Notes: generated by a model from the letters alone, not told the origin. DNA of 64,000 nucleotides from Heterohyrax brucei (GCA_028571685.1 CM053154.1:16276001-16340000), one strand, 5' to 3'; shown: positions 1 through 10,475, numbered from the stretch's first letter. Program-made: numbers and translations.

Positions 1-44
1 TAAAAATGATTGTGGGCGTGGCACAGCACTGGGCAGTGTTTCCT

Positions 45-205
45 TCTATTGTTCATGGATCCCTATTAGTTGTAATCAACTCAATGACGCCTAACAACAA
101 CAATCTTTTTAGCAAACCTTTCTTCCCTAGTGTCTCAGGGTGAGTTTCAACTGCTAACTTTTGGTTAGTAGTCAAGCATGATCCCTTTATGCCACTCGAG
201 AAATT
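45..205. mobile_element. Two degraded AfroSINE fragments, opposed
   Basis: The left part (about 45-105, plus) resembles the 3' end of an AfroSINE, with a GTAATCAACTCAATG stretch and a run of CAA triplets. The right part (about 110-205, minus) resembles the tRNA-derived head, with TTTTGGTTAGTAG where the consensus has TTTTGGTTAGCAG. Both are heavily diverged. Confidence 0.45.
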
Positions 206-1179
206 TATCTTATTAGGAAAGGTTAAAGTCTTCAAAAGATCACCAAGTCCCTACCTACCATATGGAATTTTCTGCAGACAGGCTTCTAACCTAGGAAGGA
301 TTCTCATGTTTATGCAGTCGGTTGAATGGCATTGCTCCAGCACTTGACAGAAAACAGCCATTTCTGTGCCTGCTCACATTCTGTCACTTAATTGTCATTG
401 CATAGAAGTTCATTACCATTCCCTTAATTTGTCGTGAAGAGTTAAAAGGCTTTCAAATCTCGTCAAACTCCAAACTAGTTTATTTGCCTTTTATGATGAT
501 TGAAATGTTGTGCACTGTAAATAACCTTATGTTCAACACTCAGTGATATTAATTTCACTTGACTTCATGACTTAAGGTCAAATACGTTCATCAAAGCCGC
601 CATCGTTAACGCAGTTTCCTTTTCTATTAAGCAATTATGATCACTTAACTATTAATGAGTCGTGAAGTTTTAATAAATTTTTGCTGGTGTGAAGTGGCAA
701 AACAGTAATTACGATACATACTGCATGGATGGCTTGTTCTGCAATGTAAATTTGGCCTAATGTTGGTAAAGGCAAGAAAGAATAGCAAATAATTGGTTAG
801 CTGCCACTGTGGTCCCCAAAGAAGCCATCACCACAAAGGCAAGGGAGTGAAAAACACAGAGGCTTTTGTTGATACCAGTGAATTCTTAACTAGACGTGGA
901 CCCTCAGAAAGACTTGATTCCCTCAAAACAGTGTCTCAGCTGAAGCCAAAAGAGGAATAATTTTGCAAGGCTGTGTTGGGCTGAGTCCATGTTTCTGTCA
1001 TGGAGCTGATTGTATGCCAGCATGGGGCAGAGGAGGCTTTTGAAGTAAAATTAAATGTTGATGCAGACACATTGCTAGGGTTTGGACCAAAGAATTAGCA
1101 TCTCAAGCCTGAGACATGTCTCGTGAGCCTGGAATGGAACCACAGGGTCCAGCATGGAGCACCCTCATCAGAGTTCACG
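206..1179. other. Single-copy AT-rich DNA, candidate conserved noncoding block
   Basis: No repeat family or coding frame is recognised here. The part from about 430 to 760 is AT-rich without simple repeats and contains several homeodomain-type TAAT/ATTA cores, including CTATTAATGAG near 649-659 and AGTAATTACG near 704-713. That texture is common in deeply conserved developmental enhancers, but conservation itself cannot be seen from one sequence. Confidence 0.35.
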
Positions 1180-1345
1180 CTGCAGGGCACATATGATCAC
1201 GAGAGGCCTATGTTACACGCAGAGTCTTGGGCCTTGCCCCCAGAAATTTGAGTCAGTAAGTCTGGAATAGGGCCTAGGTATCTGCATGTACTCAGAGACA
1301 AGTAGTCTGTGGCCCACACCTTGAGGAAAAACAATCTAGAAGTCC
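1180..1345 (+). mobile_element. MER5A-like hAT nonautonomous element
   Basis: The stretch GGGCCTTGCCCCCAGAAATT followed by GTCAGTAAGTCTGGAATAGG and a late CACACCTTGAGG matches the order of MER5A (hAT-Charlie, nonautonomous). The 5' end is poorly defined. It has no coding capacity. Confidence 0.65.
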
Positions 1346-1375
1346 TAAGCCACTATAGTGCTTCAGACTAAATAA

Positions 1376-1592
1376 ATAAACCAAGCCTGACTGTGAAATT
1401 GATTTCAACTCATAGCATTCCTATAAGACAGGGTAGAACCACCACATTGGGTTTCCAAGGTGGATCATCTTTATGGACACCAATGGCTACGTCTTTGTCC
1501 TGCAGAGTAGCTGGTGGGTCAAACCACCAACCTTTTGGACAGCAGCCAAGTAATTTAACCACTGGGTCATCACAGCCCTTCAATATAGGTTA
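1376..1592 (-). mobile_element. AfroSINE, long form
   Basis: tRNA-derived SINE read on the minus strand. It keeps the central block absent from the short subfamily (around GTCTTTGTCCTGCAGAGTAG) and the tRNA-like head at its right end (ACCAACCTTTTGGACAGCAG). The RNA polymerase III box motifs are eroded, so it is unlikely to be transcribed from its own promoter. Confidence 0.8.
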
Positions 1593-1624
1593 GAACTATA
1601 TAAACCCATTGCTCTCTAGTTTAC

Positions 1625-1800
1625 TCCTACTTACAGAGACCTTGTAAGACAGAGGAGAAGGGCCCCATGGGGTTTTCAAGACTGTAATCTTTACAGAAGC
1701 AGACTGCCACCTCTCTCCTGCAGAGCAGCTGGTAGAGTCAACTCCCCGACCTACTGGTTAGCAGCTGGTCTCTTAACCACTGCACTACCAGAACTCTGTC
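1625..1800 (-). mobile_element. AfroSINE, long form
   Basis: Second minus-strand copy immediately right of the previous one. The central block with TAATCTTTACAGAAGCAGAC is retained. The head ends in CTTAACCACTGCACTACCAG. Confidence 0.8.
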
Positions 1801-1905
1801 AAGATTATATGTGTAAACTATGTAAACTATAGTATATGCAAAATACGGGAGTCAAATTTTTCTGGATTATGTTTATACTCTAGTGAGAAAAGCATGATAC
1901 ATGTT

Positions 1906-2397
1906 TCAGTAATCTAGTGCTGCCTTTACAAAAATACCACAAGTAGATGGCTCTAAAAAGAGGAATTTTATTTTGTCACAGTGTAGTAGGATGCAAGTCC
2001 AAATTCAAGGTGTTAGCTGTGGGGTAAGGCTTTCTGTGCTGACTCTGGAGGAATGTCCTTGTCATCAGTCTTCCCCTGGGCTGCAAGCTTCTGAGTCTCA
2101 GGGACCCGAGTCCTTTCCAAAGGATGTGCTCAGCTGCTGGCATCACTTTCTTTCTTGATGACATGATGCCAACAAATCTCTCTGCTGGCTTCTTTTCTTT
2201 ATATCTCAAGAAATTGCCTCAAGGAACAAAACAATCTTACCTTCTGAGTCCTGCCAACACAACTGCCACCATCCTCCCTCATTAACGTCACAGAGGCAGG
2301 GTTTACAGCCTATAGGAATAGCACAAAATATCAGGAGTCATGGCCCAGACAAATTTCTACACATGGTTTTTGGGAAACACAATTCAATCCATGACAG
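1906..2397 (-). mobile_element. MaLR-like solo LTR
   Basis: Read on the minus strand this starts with a TGTCATGGATTGAATTGTG-type sequence (its complement is visible at the right edge) and ends with a polyadenylation-like ATAAA region near 1960-1970. It is the same LTR type as the copies at 28.3, 30.2 and 40.9 kb. No internal retroviral genes flank it, so it is a solo LTR. The two frames at 1973-2209 lie inside it and are not genes. Confidence 0.7.
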
Positions 2398-2434
2398 TAT
2401 GTGTGGAAATAATAAACATAATATCACCCTCTAA

Positions 2435-2522
2435 GACTTCCAGCAACTCTATGGGACAGTTCTGCTCTGACCCTTAGGGTCTCTGTGAGTTGAATTCAAC
2501 TTGATGGCAGAGGGTTTGCGTA
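2435..2522 (+). mobile_element. AfroSINE 3' fragment
   Basis: Only the body and tail are present: AACTCTATGGGACAGTTCTG, then GTGAGTTGAATTCAACTTGA, ending at GAGGGTTTG. The tRNA-related head is missing. Confidence 0.7.
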
Positions 2523-2534
2523 AGACTTCCAGCA

Positions 2535-2685
2535 GAGTTAAGTACGTTAGATGCATGATTCAATTTAACTTTATCACAAACAGCTACGTTTCACAAATGT
2601 GGAAACTGAGTTACGGAGATGTTAAATAACTTGCCCAAGGTTGCACAGCCAACAAGTAGCAACCCCTATTTGGCAGGCAATAGGG
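2535..2685 (+). mobile_element. MIR fragment
   Basis: GTGGAAACTGAGTTACGGAG followed by TAACTTGCCCAAGGTTGCAC is the conserved central MIR sequence in plus orientation. MIRs are ancient tRNA-derived SINEs shared by mammals. Confidence 0.8.
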
Positions 2686-2749
2686 AGAGACTGGACGTAC
2701 TTAGGCAGGATAAGACCACCACTAGAACACTAAAGAAGATTCTCCAAGG

Positions 2750-4172
2750 CTATGGAGAGATTGGAACTCTCCGGCACTGCTGGTGAGATTGCAAAATGGT
2801 ACAACCTCTTTGGTAAGCAATCTGGCACTTCCTTACAAAGCTGGAAATAGATATGCCATTTGATCCAGTAATCCCATTGCTTGGAATGTATCCTACAGAA
2901 TCAAAGGCAGTCACATAAACAGATACATGCACATGAATGTTTATTGCAGCACAGTCCACAATAGCTGAAAGATGGAATCAACCCAGATGAATAAATTAAC
3001 AAACTATGATACATATACTCAACAGAACACTATGCAGTGATAAAAAAAAAAAAAAAACAGTGATGATTTTAGGAATCATCTCATAACCTGGTTTCAACTG
3101 GAAGACATTATGTTGAGTGAAATCAGTCAGTGGCACAAGGACAAATATTGTATGAGACCCCTAATATAAGGAATTAAAAACAGACTCGTGTGCAGAAGAA
3201 AAGACTCTTTGATGGCTGCAAGAGAGGAAAGGAAGGGAGAAGGCTGGTGATAGATTAGTTACTAGAAATTTGGTTGGGTGAAATCAGTGACAGCACACAG
3301 TAGAAAGAAGATCAATTTAACTGGACTTCAACATAAACTGAAAACTCTTCTAATCTTAACCCAATATTGCAAGGATAGAGTGGCAGGGGTGGGGGCCTGG
3401 GGACCATGCTCTCTGGAGACATTGAGGCCAGTTGGCATAACTAGCCTGTTGCTAAGAGAGTCTTCTGCACCCCATGTTGGCGAATGGTGTCTGCGGTCTT
3501 AAAAGCTAGCAAGTTGTCATCAGAGGCACACCAAATCGTCCCAACTCATCTAGAACAGGCTATCATCAAGAGCAACAAAGACATGAGGGAAAAAGGGACC
3601 AGGGAACAGAAGGACCCATGTGAATGGGTGACTGTATCAACACATGACCAGAAGAACCAGATAATGCCTGGCCACCATCAAAGACAACCATGATGGGCAC
3701 ACAGTGTCGAGTCCCAGTGGCAACACAAGAAAAAGAGGGGTGCACCTCAAGAATTCCACTAAAAGACAGCAGTTGATGGCCCAGCAGTCTGGGGGTTTTC
3801 CTGATAACATGGCCCCTAGGCCTGCTGCTGCCCCTGACCAGAAAACATTACTGAGGTCAACTCTTTGGACAGGAATGAACAGGACTTGGGGATGCAATGT
3901 GACCATATGGTATGTGTACTCGTGTACTTTATGGTTCTAGGCATCTATAGGATGCTGTCCTACTGGCCCCTTACTAGAAGGGAGAGGAGAGGGTGGAGAG
4001 GAGGAAACAGAAGATTGTTAAGAGGATATGACATACAGAGAATGTAAAGGAGGAGTGTGCTGTCACCGGGCAAGGAGACCAGAGGGAGCTGCAGGTAGGT
4101 GGAGTGCAAATTTAACTTGGCTTGTATACTTTCACTTAATCACAATTTAAAAAAAGAAAAAAAGAAGGTTCT
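2750..4172 (+). mobile_element. L1 LINE, 5'-truncated, ORF2 3' end plus 3' UTR
   Basis: The left third corresponds to the end of L1 ORF2, with the GTTTATTGCAGCACAGTCCACAATAGC region around 2938-2965 and the CATTATGTTGAGTGAAATCAG stretch around 3108-3128. The remainder is a long 3' UTR shared with the minus-strand L1 at 36.0-39.6 kb. Both contain the ATACCATATGG-type motif and the AGGATGCTGTCCTACTGGCC segment. It ends in an A-rich tail near 4148-4168. No intact reading frame survives, and the small frames here are not genes. Confidence 0.9.
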
Positions 4173-4436
4173 CCAGTAACAGCAGTGTATAGTAGGACTA
4201 GGGGTAGGTCCAGAGGAGCCCTCTGAGAGACAGCTCCAACTGTGTACCACAGTGGTTTTCAACCTGTTCCACAAAGCCCTGGAGGCCTCAGGAGGTGCCC
4301 CAGGGTCAATGCTGAGATGGGAGTTTGATGGTGTTCTTCATCCCATCACCCTCTCATTCCATACACCCAATGCTCATTTGTGTGTGTGCACATCACATAT
4401 GTCTGAATGTAGTTAAATGACAAAACCTAGCTCTAA
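4173..4436. mobile_element. Possible hAT-type nonautonomous remnant
   Basis: ACAGTGGTTTTCAACCTGTT at about 4250 looks like the terminal repeat of a hAT-Charlie type element. A matching right end is not clear. The rest of the interval shows nothing recognisable. Confidence 0.35.
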
Positions 4437-4610
4437 GAAACCCTGGTGGTGTAGTTGTTAAGTGTTACAGCTGCTAAACAAAAGTGTCAGCAGTTCAAAT
4501 CCATCAAACGCTCCTTGGAAACTCTATGGGGCAGTTCTACTCTGTCCTATACGGTTGCTGAGAGAGAATCAACTTGTTGGCAATGGGTTTGGTTTTGGTT
4601 TTAAGCAAGC
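4437..4610 (+). mobile_element. AfroSINE, short form
   Basis: Starts at AAACCCTGGTGGTGTAGTTG (box A region) and ends in the GGTTTGGTTTTGGTTTT tail. The central block is absent: AAACGCTCCTTGGAAACTCT runs directly together, as in the subfamily reported for hyrax, elephant and sea cows. Confidence 0.9.
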
Positions 4611-5014
4611 AAAAAAAAAGGTGTAGTAAGTAGAAGGCAGCCTCAGAAACATTCCCAGAAATCGGATAGTGCAGGGGATGAGGTTGAGGTGGATTCTGGG
4701 CCAGAGTACCTAACCTGTGGGCAAGGGATTTTGATGGAAAAGTACACTTGAAGGTAAGGAGTGCAGTTGGGGAATGGGAGGTTTGATGCTTATTTTGGAA
4801 TCACCTGTATTCAGGTAACTCTCTCCTCTAGAACAGATGGCCAACGGTTCCTGAGTGAGGTTCGGAAGGACCTGTGTCCCTGCTCGGTTCTGGGTGCTGT
4901 GCGAGGGACTGTCTTGCCCCAGCCCCAGTGAGTTCGCATTGCTGCCCTGCCCACCTGGCAGAGAAGGCTGACTGAGCTCAAGGTCTACCAGCAGCATCTC
5001 AACTCACCCTCAGT
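4611..5014. other. Single-copy stretch, nothing recognised
   Basis: No repeat or gene is identified. A minus-strand frame of 95 codons (4710-4997) has no family resemblance and no supporting splice or promoter context. Confidence 0.4.
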
Positions 5015-5150
5015 GAGTACCTCCGTATATCAGGCACTGACTGAGCACTTCAAACATCATCTCACTTACTCCTCAGGACAGCTCATGAGAAAGACAGTTA
5101 TTCGCCCATTGTGCAGGTGGGGATAATAAATGCATCTAGCTTCTAAATGA
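5015..5150 (+). mobile_element. MIR fragment
   Basis: ATCAGGCACTGACTGAGCAC followed by ATCTCACTTACTCCTCAGGA and a GTGGGGATAATAAATG stretch follows the 3' half of MIR. It is diverged. Confidence 0.6.
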
Positions 5151-6070
5151 ACACATTGAGGAGTGAGACTGTGAAGTTGCATTCTTTTCTTCTCTACCTG
5201 TGATAACATAGATATAACTCAAACCTATCTTAGGAATTAAGAAAGCAAAGTTAGAGTAGCTTCGGTTATACATATAAACTGGACAGATGGCACTTACCAT
5301 TTATGCTAATTTACAACCCAGCTGGGACATTCAGACACTTCTCAAAGTCTGCCTCAGCTTGGGCTCATCCTTTGTGGAGGGACAGGCAGGTTGTCTAAGT
5401 AAAAGAGGAGATGGAAGAGTCCAGAAAGCTGAGATCCTACCCAAAGTAGCCAAAGTAACAGAAAAGGGCTATGAAATCTGGCCGAAAATGGGCAAAACCT
5501 TTCCAATGACCACCAAATGCCTTAATGCACGGGGTAACCTGCCTATGAAAGGTAACTATCCCCTTAGGTATCACAAATATCAAGTTTCCATCAACACACT
5601 AGAGCTGTGGTATCTCTGCCTCTCAGATGCTCTATTTGGTTTGCCAAGAACAGGTATGACTGCCAAAGCCCATTTGGCAAGCACTGCTGTCTGTGTCCCT
5701 CATAGATAGGGTCATTTCCTATCTTGTTGGCAAGATTAGTGTCATCCAGTTTTTCCTCATTAATTGTCCTTCATCTTTACACACATAGGAGGCAAAAGTA
5801 ATAAGTGATAAAAGACAAGAGTTGCCAACATCGGAAAAAAAAAAACAATGCAATGAAAAAAATGTTCAAATAGCTCCATGCAGGCAGGCTTCCAAAAAGA
5901 GAGATCTGAGACAAGCTGTTCTCCAAATTGCATGATAGGATGCCTGGGACCTGGGGGTTACTCCCTCTCTAGTGGAGCTCCGTGAAGAGTTTGGTTCAAG
6001 AGAGCAAGAATTTCTACCAACAAGCTATGCTAGAATGGCCACTGATTTCCCCTTAAACGGTGAAACTAAC
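5151..6070. other. Single-copy stretch containing an unrecognised 140-codon frame
   Basis: An open frame runs from ATG 5287 to 5709 on the plus strand (140 codons). I do not recognise the product. It shows no signal peptide, membrane segment, repeat or known motif, and there is no poly(A) signal or clear splice site arrangement around it. In 64 kb read in six frames, one such frame is expected by chance. A 5' splice site or conserved codon pattern in relatives would change this view. Confidence 0.25.
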
Positions 6071-6074
6071 AGTT

Positions 6075-6250
6075 GAAAGGTTATCTTGGTTGAGCGCTAA
6101 CTGGGGGCACAGATGTCGGCTGCTCACTCAAAGGTTGGCAGTTAGAACTTGCCCTCTGCTCTGTAGGACAGCTACCTGCTGTTCCGCTCTTGTAACAATG
6201 TCGGTTTGAAGTCAGTGTCACCAGAAATGGGACAAATCATCAGCCTCATA
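6075..6250 (+). mobile_element. Highly degraded tRNA-derived SINE
   Basis: GAGCGCTAACTGGGGGCACA and TCAAAGGTTGGCAGTTAGAA recall the head of a long-form AfroSINE, but alignment beyond that is weak. Confidence 0.35.
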
Positions 6251-7463
6251 GGGCAGACAGAATGTGGGTTACTTCCAGGACATTCCTGCTAAAGATTCAT
6301 AGTCTAATTCTAATCACAAGGAAACATCAGACAAGCCCAAACTGAGACCCCCTCCACAATATATCTGGCCTGTAATTTTCAAGTGTCCCAGTCATAAAAG
6401 CTTAGGAAATTCTAAGAAGCAGGGCACTAAAAAGACACAACAAGGAAATCCTGTACAACTTGTCATTATGATCTAGGTCTTTTTGCATCAGTGAGATAAT
6501 TTAGGAAATTTGAAGAAATACTGACATTCAGATGGCAGTAATGTATCAGTTAACCTCTTAATTGTGTTGGTTGTTTTGTGTAATATGTGGTAATGTCCTT
6601 ACACGTAAAAAGTACATAATAAAATATCTACTGTGATAGTAACACAACAACTTACTCTCAAGTGAGTCTCGGGACAAAAAAAGATTATTTGTACTACCGT
6701 TGCCCAACCTTTTTTTTTAAAAAATAACTTTCAGATTGTTTCACCAAAAGTTGGAAAATCACTAGTCCAGCAAGATGGGTGGGCTCTATATCAAAGTACC
6801 TGGAAGAAGAGGCCACTCCATGTCCACTCAAGTGATCCAAGATGTACTTGCAGACAGAGCCAAGATCATCCTTAGAACATGTCTCAAAATATTTTCTCTT
6901 AAAAACAAATACAGGATCAGTATCTAAAAGTTCCATATCATACATCACAGCTGCAATATTTTTATCTTAATGTTTTTATAAGGTAGAAAAACTAAGTCTA
7001 TCCTTTCATCCATACAAATGCCTCACTGCGGGATCTGGGGAATGCAACACTACGTGCTGATCACCCCATCCAGGTGAACTAGCTGCCAAAATGAGCCCCA
7101 GCATGACAGAATGTCATGAGTTACCGAGATAGTTTATTAGCTGCAAAACAGTTATTAATCAGTTTTGATTCTGGCCATGACTAAATAGCAGGGTCAGATT
7201 TTTGAAATTAATTAGATGAGACCATCTGAATTGATTAATCCATCTATGCCCCAAGCACGGTGTAGGGTACAGAGTAAATAAACACCGCTGCCTTCATCAT
7301 CACACTTGGTCTGATCATTGTTATTATTACCGTGGTAATAGCCGGCCATTCCCAGGCAATAACAGCAAATAATTGTCCTTAGCCTGTTTTTCTCATCTTC
7401 ATTGCGGGTGGACACTCTCTAAAGGAAGCATCCAGTTACGGGGAAACAAGTTGAAAAGACATA
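6251..7463. other. Single-copy AT-rich DNA, candidate conserved noncoding block
   Basis: No repeats are recognised. From about 7090 to 7440 the DNA is rich in homeodomain-type cores (GAAATTAATTAGATGAG near 7204-7220, TTGATTAATCC near 7231-7241) with no simple repeats. On the minus strand, 6694-6948 is an 84-codon frame that I do not recognise. It is flanked by a weak AG acceptor context, so an exon cannot be excluded but is not supported. Confidence 0.35.
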
Positions 7464-8022
7464 CCAGGTCCAACAATTAAGTCCATGAACTTAAATGTTC
7501 TAAGTGCTACACACCTCATTGCTGAATATCACTATGGCCACCTTCAAAGTACTGCCCTTGGGAAGGGAAGCACTTGACACCAGCACCTAGTCCACCTTTC
7601 AAAGGAATTTTGGAACTCTCTCTGGAATGGTCATTGTGTATGGTGGCACAGTGGCAAGTTCCCAGACTTAATTGTGTAGTTGTCTGTGAGGGAGTTTTTA
7701 GCCAGCAAACAAATAACTGTATTGGAACACCCTTTCTACTCACCTGATCTGGCCTTAATGATTTTTCTTACCTGAAATTGAAGGGAATATTGAAAGGAAG
7801 ACATTCTGATGACATTCAGGACACCAAGGGTGATATGATGACAGCTCTGATGGCCTTTCCAGAAAAAGAATTCCAAAATTGCTTTGAAGGATAGACTAGG
7901 CACAGGCATTGGTGCATAGCTTTCCAAGGGGAGGACTTTGAAGGTGACCATAGTGATATTCAGTGAAGAGGTACGTAGAACTTTTTCTAGGATGAGTTTG
8001 GAAACTTAATTGGCAGTCTTTG
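7464..8022. mobile_element. Fold-back mariner derivative, copy 1
   Basis: A 559-bp element bounded by TA dinucleotides (7462-7463 and 8023-8024), as expected for mariner insertion. The right part reads in plus sense as the transposase C-terminal region. The left part (7464 to about 7640) is the inverse complement of the right end (about 7840-8022), so the ends form inverted repeats of about 180 bp instead of the usual terminal repeats of about 30 bp. The centre is single copy. It cannot encode a transposase and must have been mobilised in trans. It has the same organisation as 61277-61830. Confidence 0.8.
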
Positions 8023-8024
8023 TA

Positions 8025-8809
8025 GAGGTCAGAAATTGTTGCGCCAATGCTGGAAATTACTAACTGAGCAGCCCAGTGACCATTTGTGTTGAGACAGTGA
8101 TTTACTCAGGAGCATCTCAGAGTGTGTTCTGAGCAAGCCTCCAAAACCTGAGGACTACGTTCAGTTCACACAGGTTGGTCTATAATTGGTTGTACCAGAG
8201 AGTCAAAAGCAAAGGAAAGGTTTATGAAAATCCACAATCTAATACTGTTCCTGGTTTATTTCTCCATCTAGAACTCCTGTGGAACTGCTGTCCAGGAAAT
8301 TTACGCTCTCCATATATTGGGATTAAAACAGGTGTAGCTTTTAAGTAATGTGTCCAAGAAAACTGTCTGTTACTAGGTAAAGAAAAGGGGGCAGTCCCAT
8401 ACCTGTTGCCTGCAAAATTGCAAAGTACTTTGACAGATTTTCTTACTGAAAATAGCTAAAATGCCGGGGGGGGGGGGGAAGAGCTCTAAGACAAAAAATG
8501 AAATAAAGATGTGAATGCAAGAGGTAAGCAAAAAAACAAACAGCTTTTAGCCTGGGGCCATTTACATAACCAAGTAACTTGAGATCAGGTTTTCCACAAC
8601 ATTACAGGGCACAAGAGAAAAAGTACAGGGTCCACCTTCAAGGAGAGAGTCTAATGAACAAGAAATGACTCCACCGTCTCACTACAACCAAGGACTAGCA
8701 GAAACATTGCTTCTCTTGAAAGCTGGAGCAGACAGAAAGGGGAAAGATCCCCTGAGGACTGTTACCTATAGCTTAGCCTTCACTTGACTTTGTAGCTAGA
8801 ATTGTCAAG
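8025..8809. other. Single-copy stretch with a G13 run
   Basis: No gene or repeat family is recognised. A run of 13 G lies at 8466-8478. Confidence 0.4.
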
Positions 8810-8990
8810 ACCTCACCACCTGTGGTCATTCAGTCAGTTCTAACTCATGGCAACATCATATGTGTCAGAGTAGAATCGTTCTCCAAAAAGTTTTCAATGG
8901 ACAATTTTTCAGAAGTAAATCGCCAGGCCTTTCTTCCAAGGCACCTCTGCATGGACTTGAACTTTCAACCTTCCACTTATTAGAGAAGGG
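8810..8990 (-). mobile_element. AfroSINE-related, long divergent variant
   Basis: The sense tail region is at the left (CATTCAGTCAGTTCTAACTC). A middle block (GAAGTAAATCGCCAGGCCTT) differs from the commoner long form. The head remnant is at the right (GGACTTGAACTTTCAACCTT). Confidence 0.6.
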
Positions 8991-9189
8991 GTCATAAAAT
9001 CTTCATACCAATAATTTAGGTGGTCTTAAGTGATTCCAGGCAGCCAGTGAGAGCAAAAGTGAATCCTCTTTGGAGAAGAGAGGTAAATACCACTTTCATC
9101 CCACAGGTGAAGTTTCCAAGGAAGAGGACCAATCACTTGCTGAGCAAGCAGTCAAGGAAATGAAGGACCACGAGTATAAAGCAACAGAA

Positions 9190-9990
9190 ACAAAAATCAG
9201 TAGCAGTGACTTCAGATATTGAAACTTTCAGAGGTAGGAAATTAATGATATTTATAGAAACAAAAAGATAAGCTTGAATATAAGCAGAGAAAAACTATTT
9301 TTAAAAACTAATAGACCCCAAACATCTCACAACGTGGGTGAATCTGGAAGGCGTTATGCTGAAGTAAGTCAGTCATAAAGAACAAATATTGTATAAGACC
9401 ACCATTATAAGAACCAAGGGACCAAGGAGCTGGGGTCGAGGTGCTGGAGACTACAGTTTCAGAGGACATCTAGGTCACTTGTCATAACACGCTTACAAAG
9501 AAATTGATTTACACCCACTCTGGTGAATAGCTTCTGGGGTCTTAAAATCTTGTGAGGCTCCATCTAAGACTCATCTATTGGTTCCATCATATTCGGAACA
9601 AAGGAGAAAGAAGAAAACCAAAGACACAAGGAAAATATTCGCCCCAAAGACTAATGGACCCCATGAACCACAGCCTCCATCAGCCTGAGCCTGGAAAAAC
9701 TAGATGGTGCCCAGCCACCACCACAGACCACTCTGATGAGGATCGCAACAGACAGTCCTTGTTCTTACAGTGGTGGTCTTACACAACATTTGTTCTCTGC
9801 GACTGACTCCTTTCAGCGTAATGCTTTCTGGATTCATCCATGTTGTGAGATGTTTGGGGTCTGTCAAGTTTTTTAAAATAGTTTTTCTCTGCTTGTATTC
9901 AAGCTTATCTTTTTGTTTCTATAAATATAATTAATTTCCTTCCTCTGAAAATTTCAGTATCTGAAGTCATTGTTAACTGATTTTGGTAGG
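9190..9990. repeat. Inverted repeat with arms of about 226 bp
   Basis: The left arm (9190-9415) and right arm (about 9763-9990) are inverse complements with scattered mismatches, and the loop is about 347 bp. Paired landmarks include AAACAAAAAGATAAGCTTGA on the left against TCAAGCTTATCTTTTTGTTT on the right, and ACCCCAAACATCTCACAAC against GTTGTGAGATGTTTGGGGT. The inner half of the left arm and the loop look like L1 ORF2 end and 3' UTR in plus sense. The outer half of each arm does not look like L1. A transcript through it could fold into a long hairpin. Confidence 0.85.
9320..9780 (+). mobile_element. L1 3' fragment inside the inverted repeat
   Basis: GGAAGGCGTTATGCTGAAGT and AGAACAAATATTGTATAAGA match the end of L1 ORF2 as seen at about 3100-3160. 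The following 300 bp correspond loosely to the L1 3' UTR. It carries no ORF of note; the 84-codon frame at 9552-9806 runs through this repeat. Confidence 0.65.
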
Positions 9991-10137
9991 TGAAAAATAT
10001 AGAACAAAATTCAAACAAGTGAAAAGACTCCACACTTACTGATGTGGCCGAGACTGGAGGAAGCCTCACTTTGCGAACTCCGAACCAAAACCACTTCAGA
10101 AACCCACTTTTCAGACAAAGATTAGACTGACCTATAA

Positions 10138-10300
10138 AACAAACCCTGGTGACACAGTAGTTAAGAGCTACAGTTGCTAACCAAATACTTGGCAGATTAA
10201 ATCCACCAGGTGCCCCTTGGAAACCCTACAGAGCAGTTCTACCCTGTCCTGTAGGGTTGCTATGAGTCTGAATCAACTCAGCAAGAATGGGTTTGGTTTT
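10138..10300 (+). mobile_element. AfroSINE, short form
   Basis: Begins AACCCTGGTGACACAGTAGT and ends GGGTTTGGTTTTTGG. The central block is absent. Confidence 0.88.
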
Positions 10301-10334
10301 TGGTTTGTTTATTGGTTTGTTTATAGAACAAGTG

Positions 10335-10475
10335 GGGCCTTTGTGATGCAGCAGTTAAATCTGGCTGCAAACCAGGACTGGCAATTTCAATCCAGCTGCT
10401 TCCTGGAAATCCTATAGGACAGTTCCACTCTGTCCTTGTAGGGTCACCATCAGTCAGAGTCAACTTGATGTTTCT
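10335..10475 (+). mobile_element. AfroSINE, short form, older copy
   Basis: Directly follows the previous SINE in the same orientation. The head GCAGCAGTTAAATCTGGCTG and the body CCTGGAAATCCTATAGGACA are recognisable, with more substitutions than its neighbour. Confidence 0.8.
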
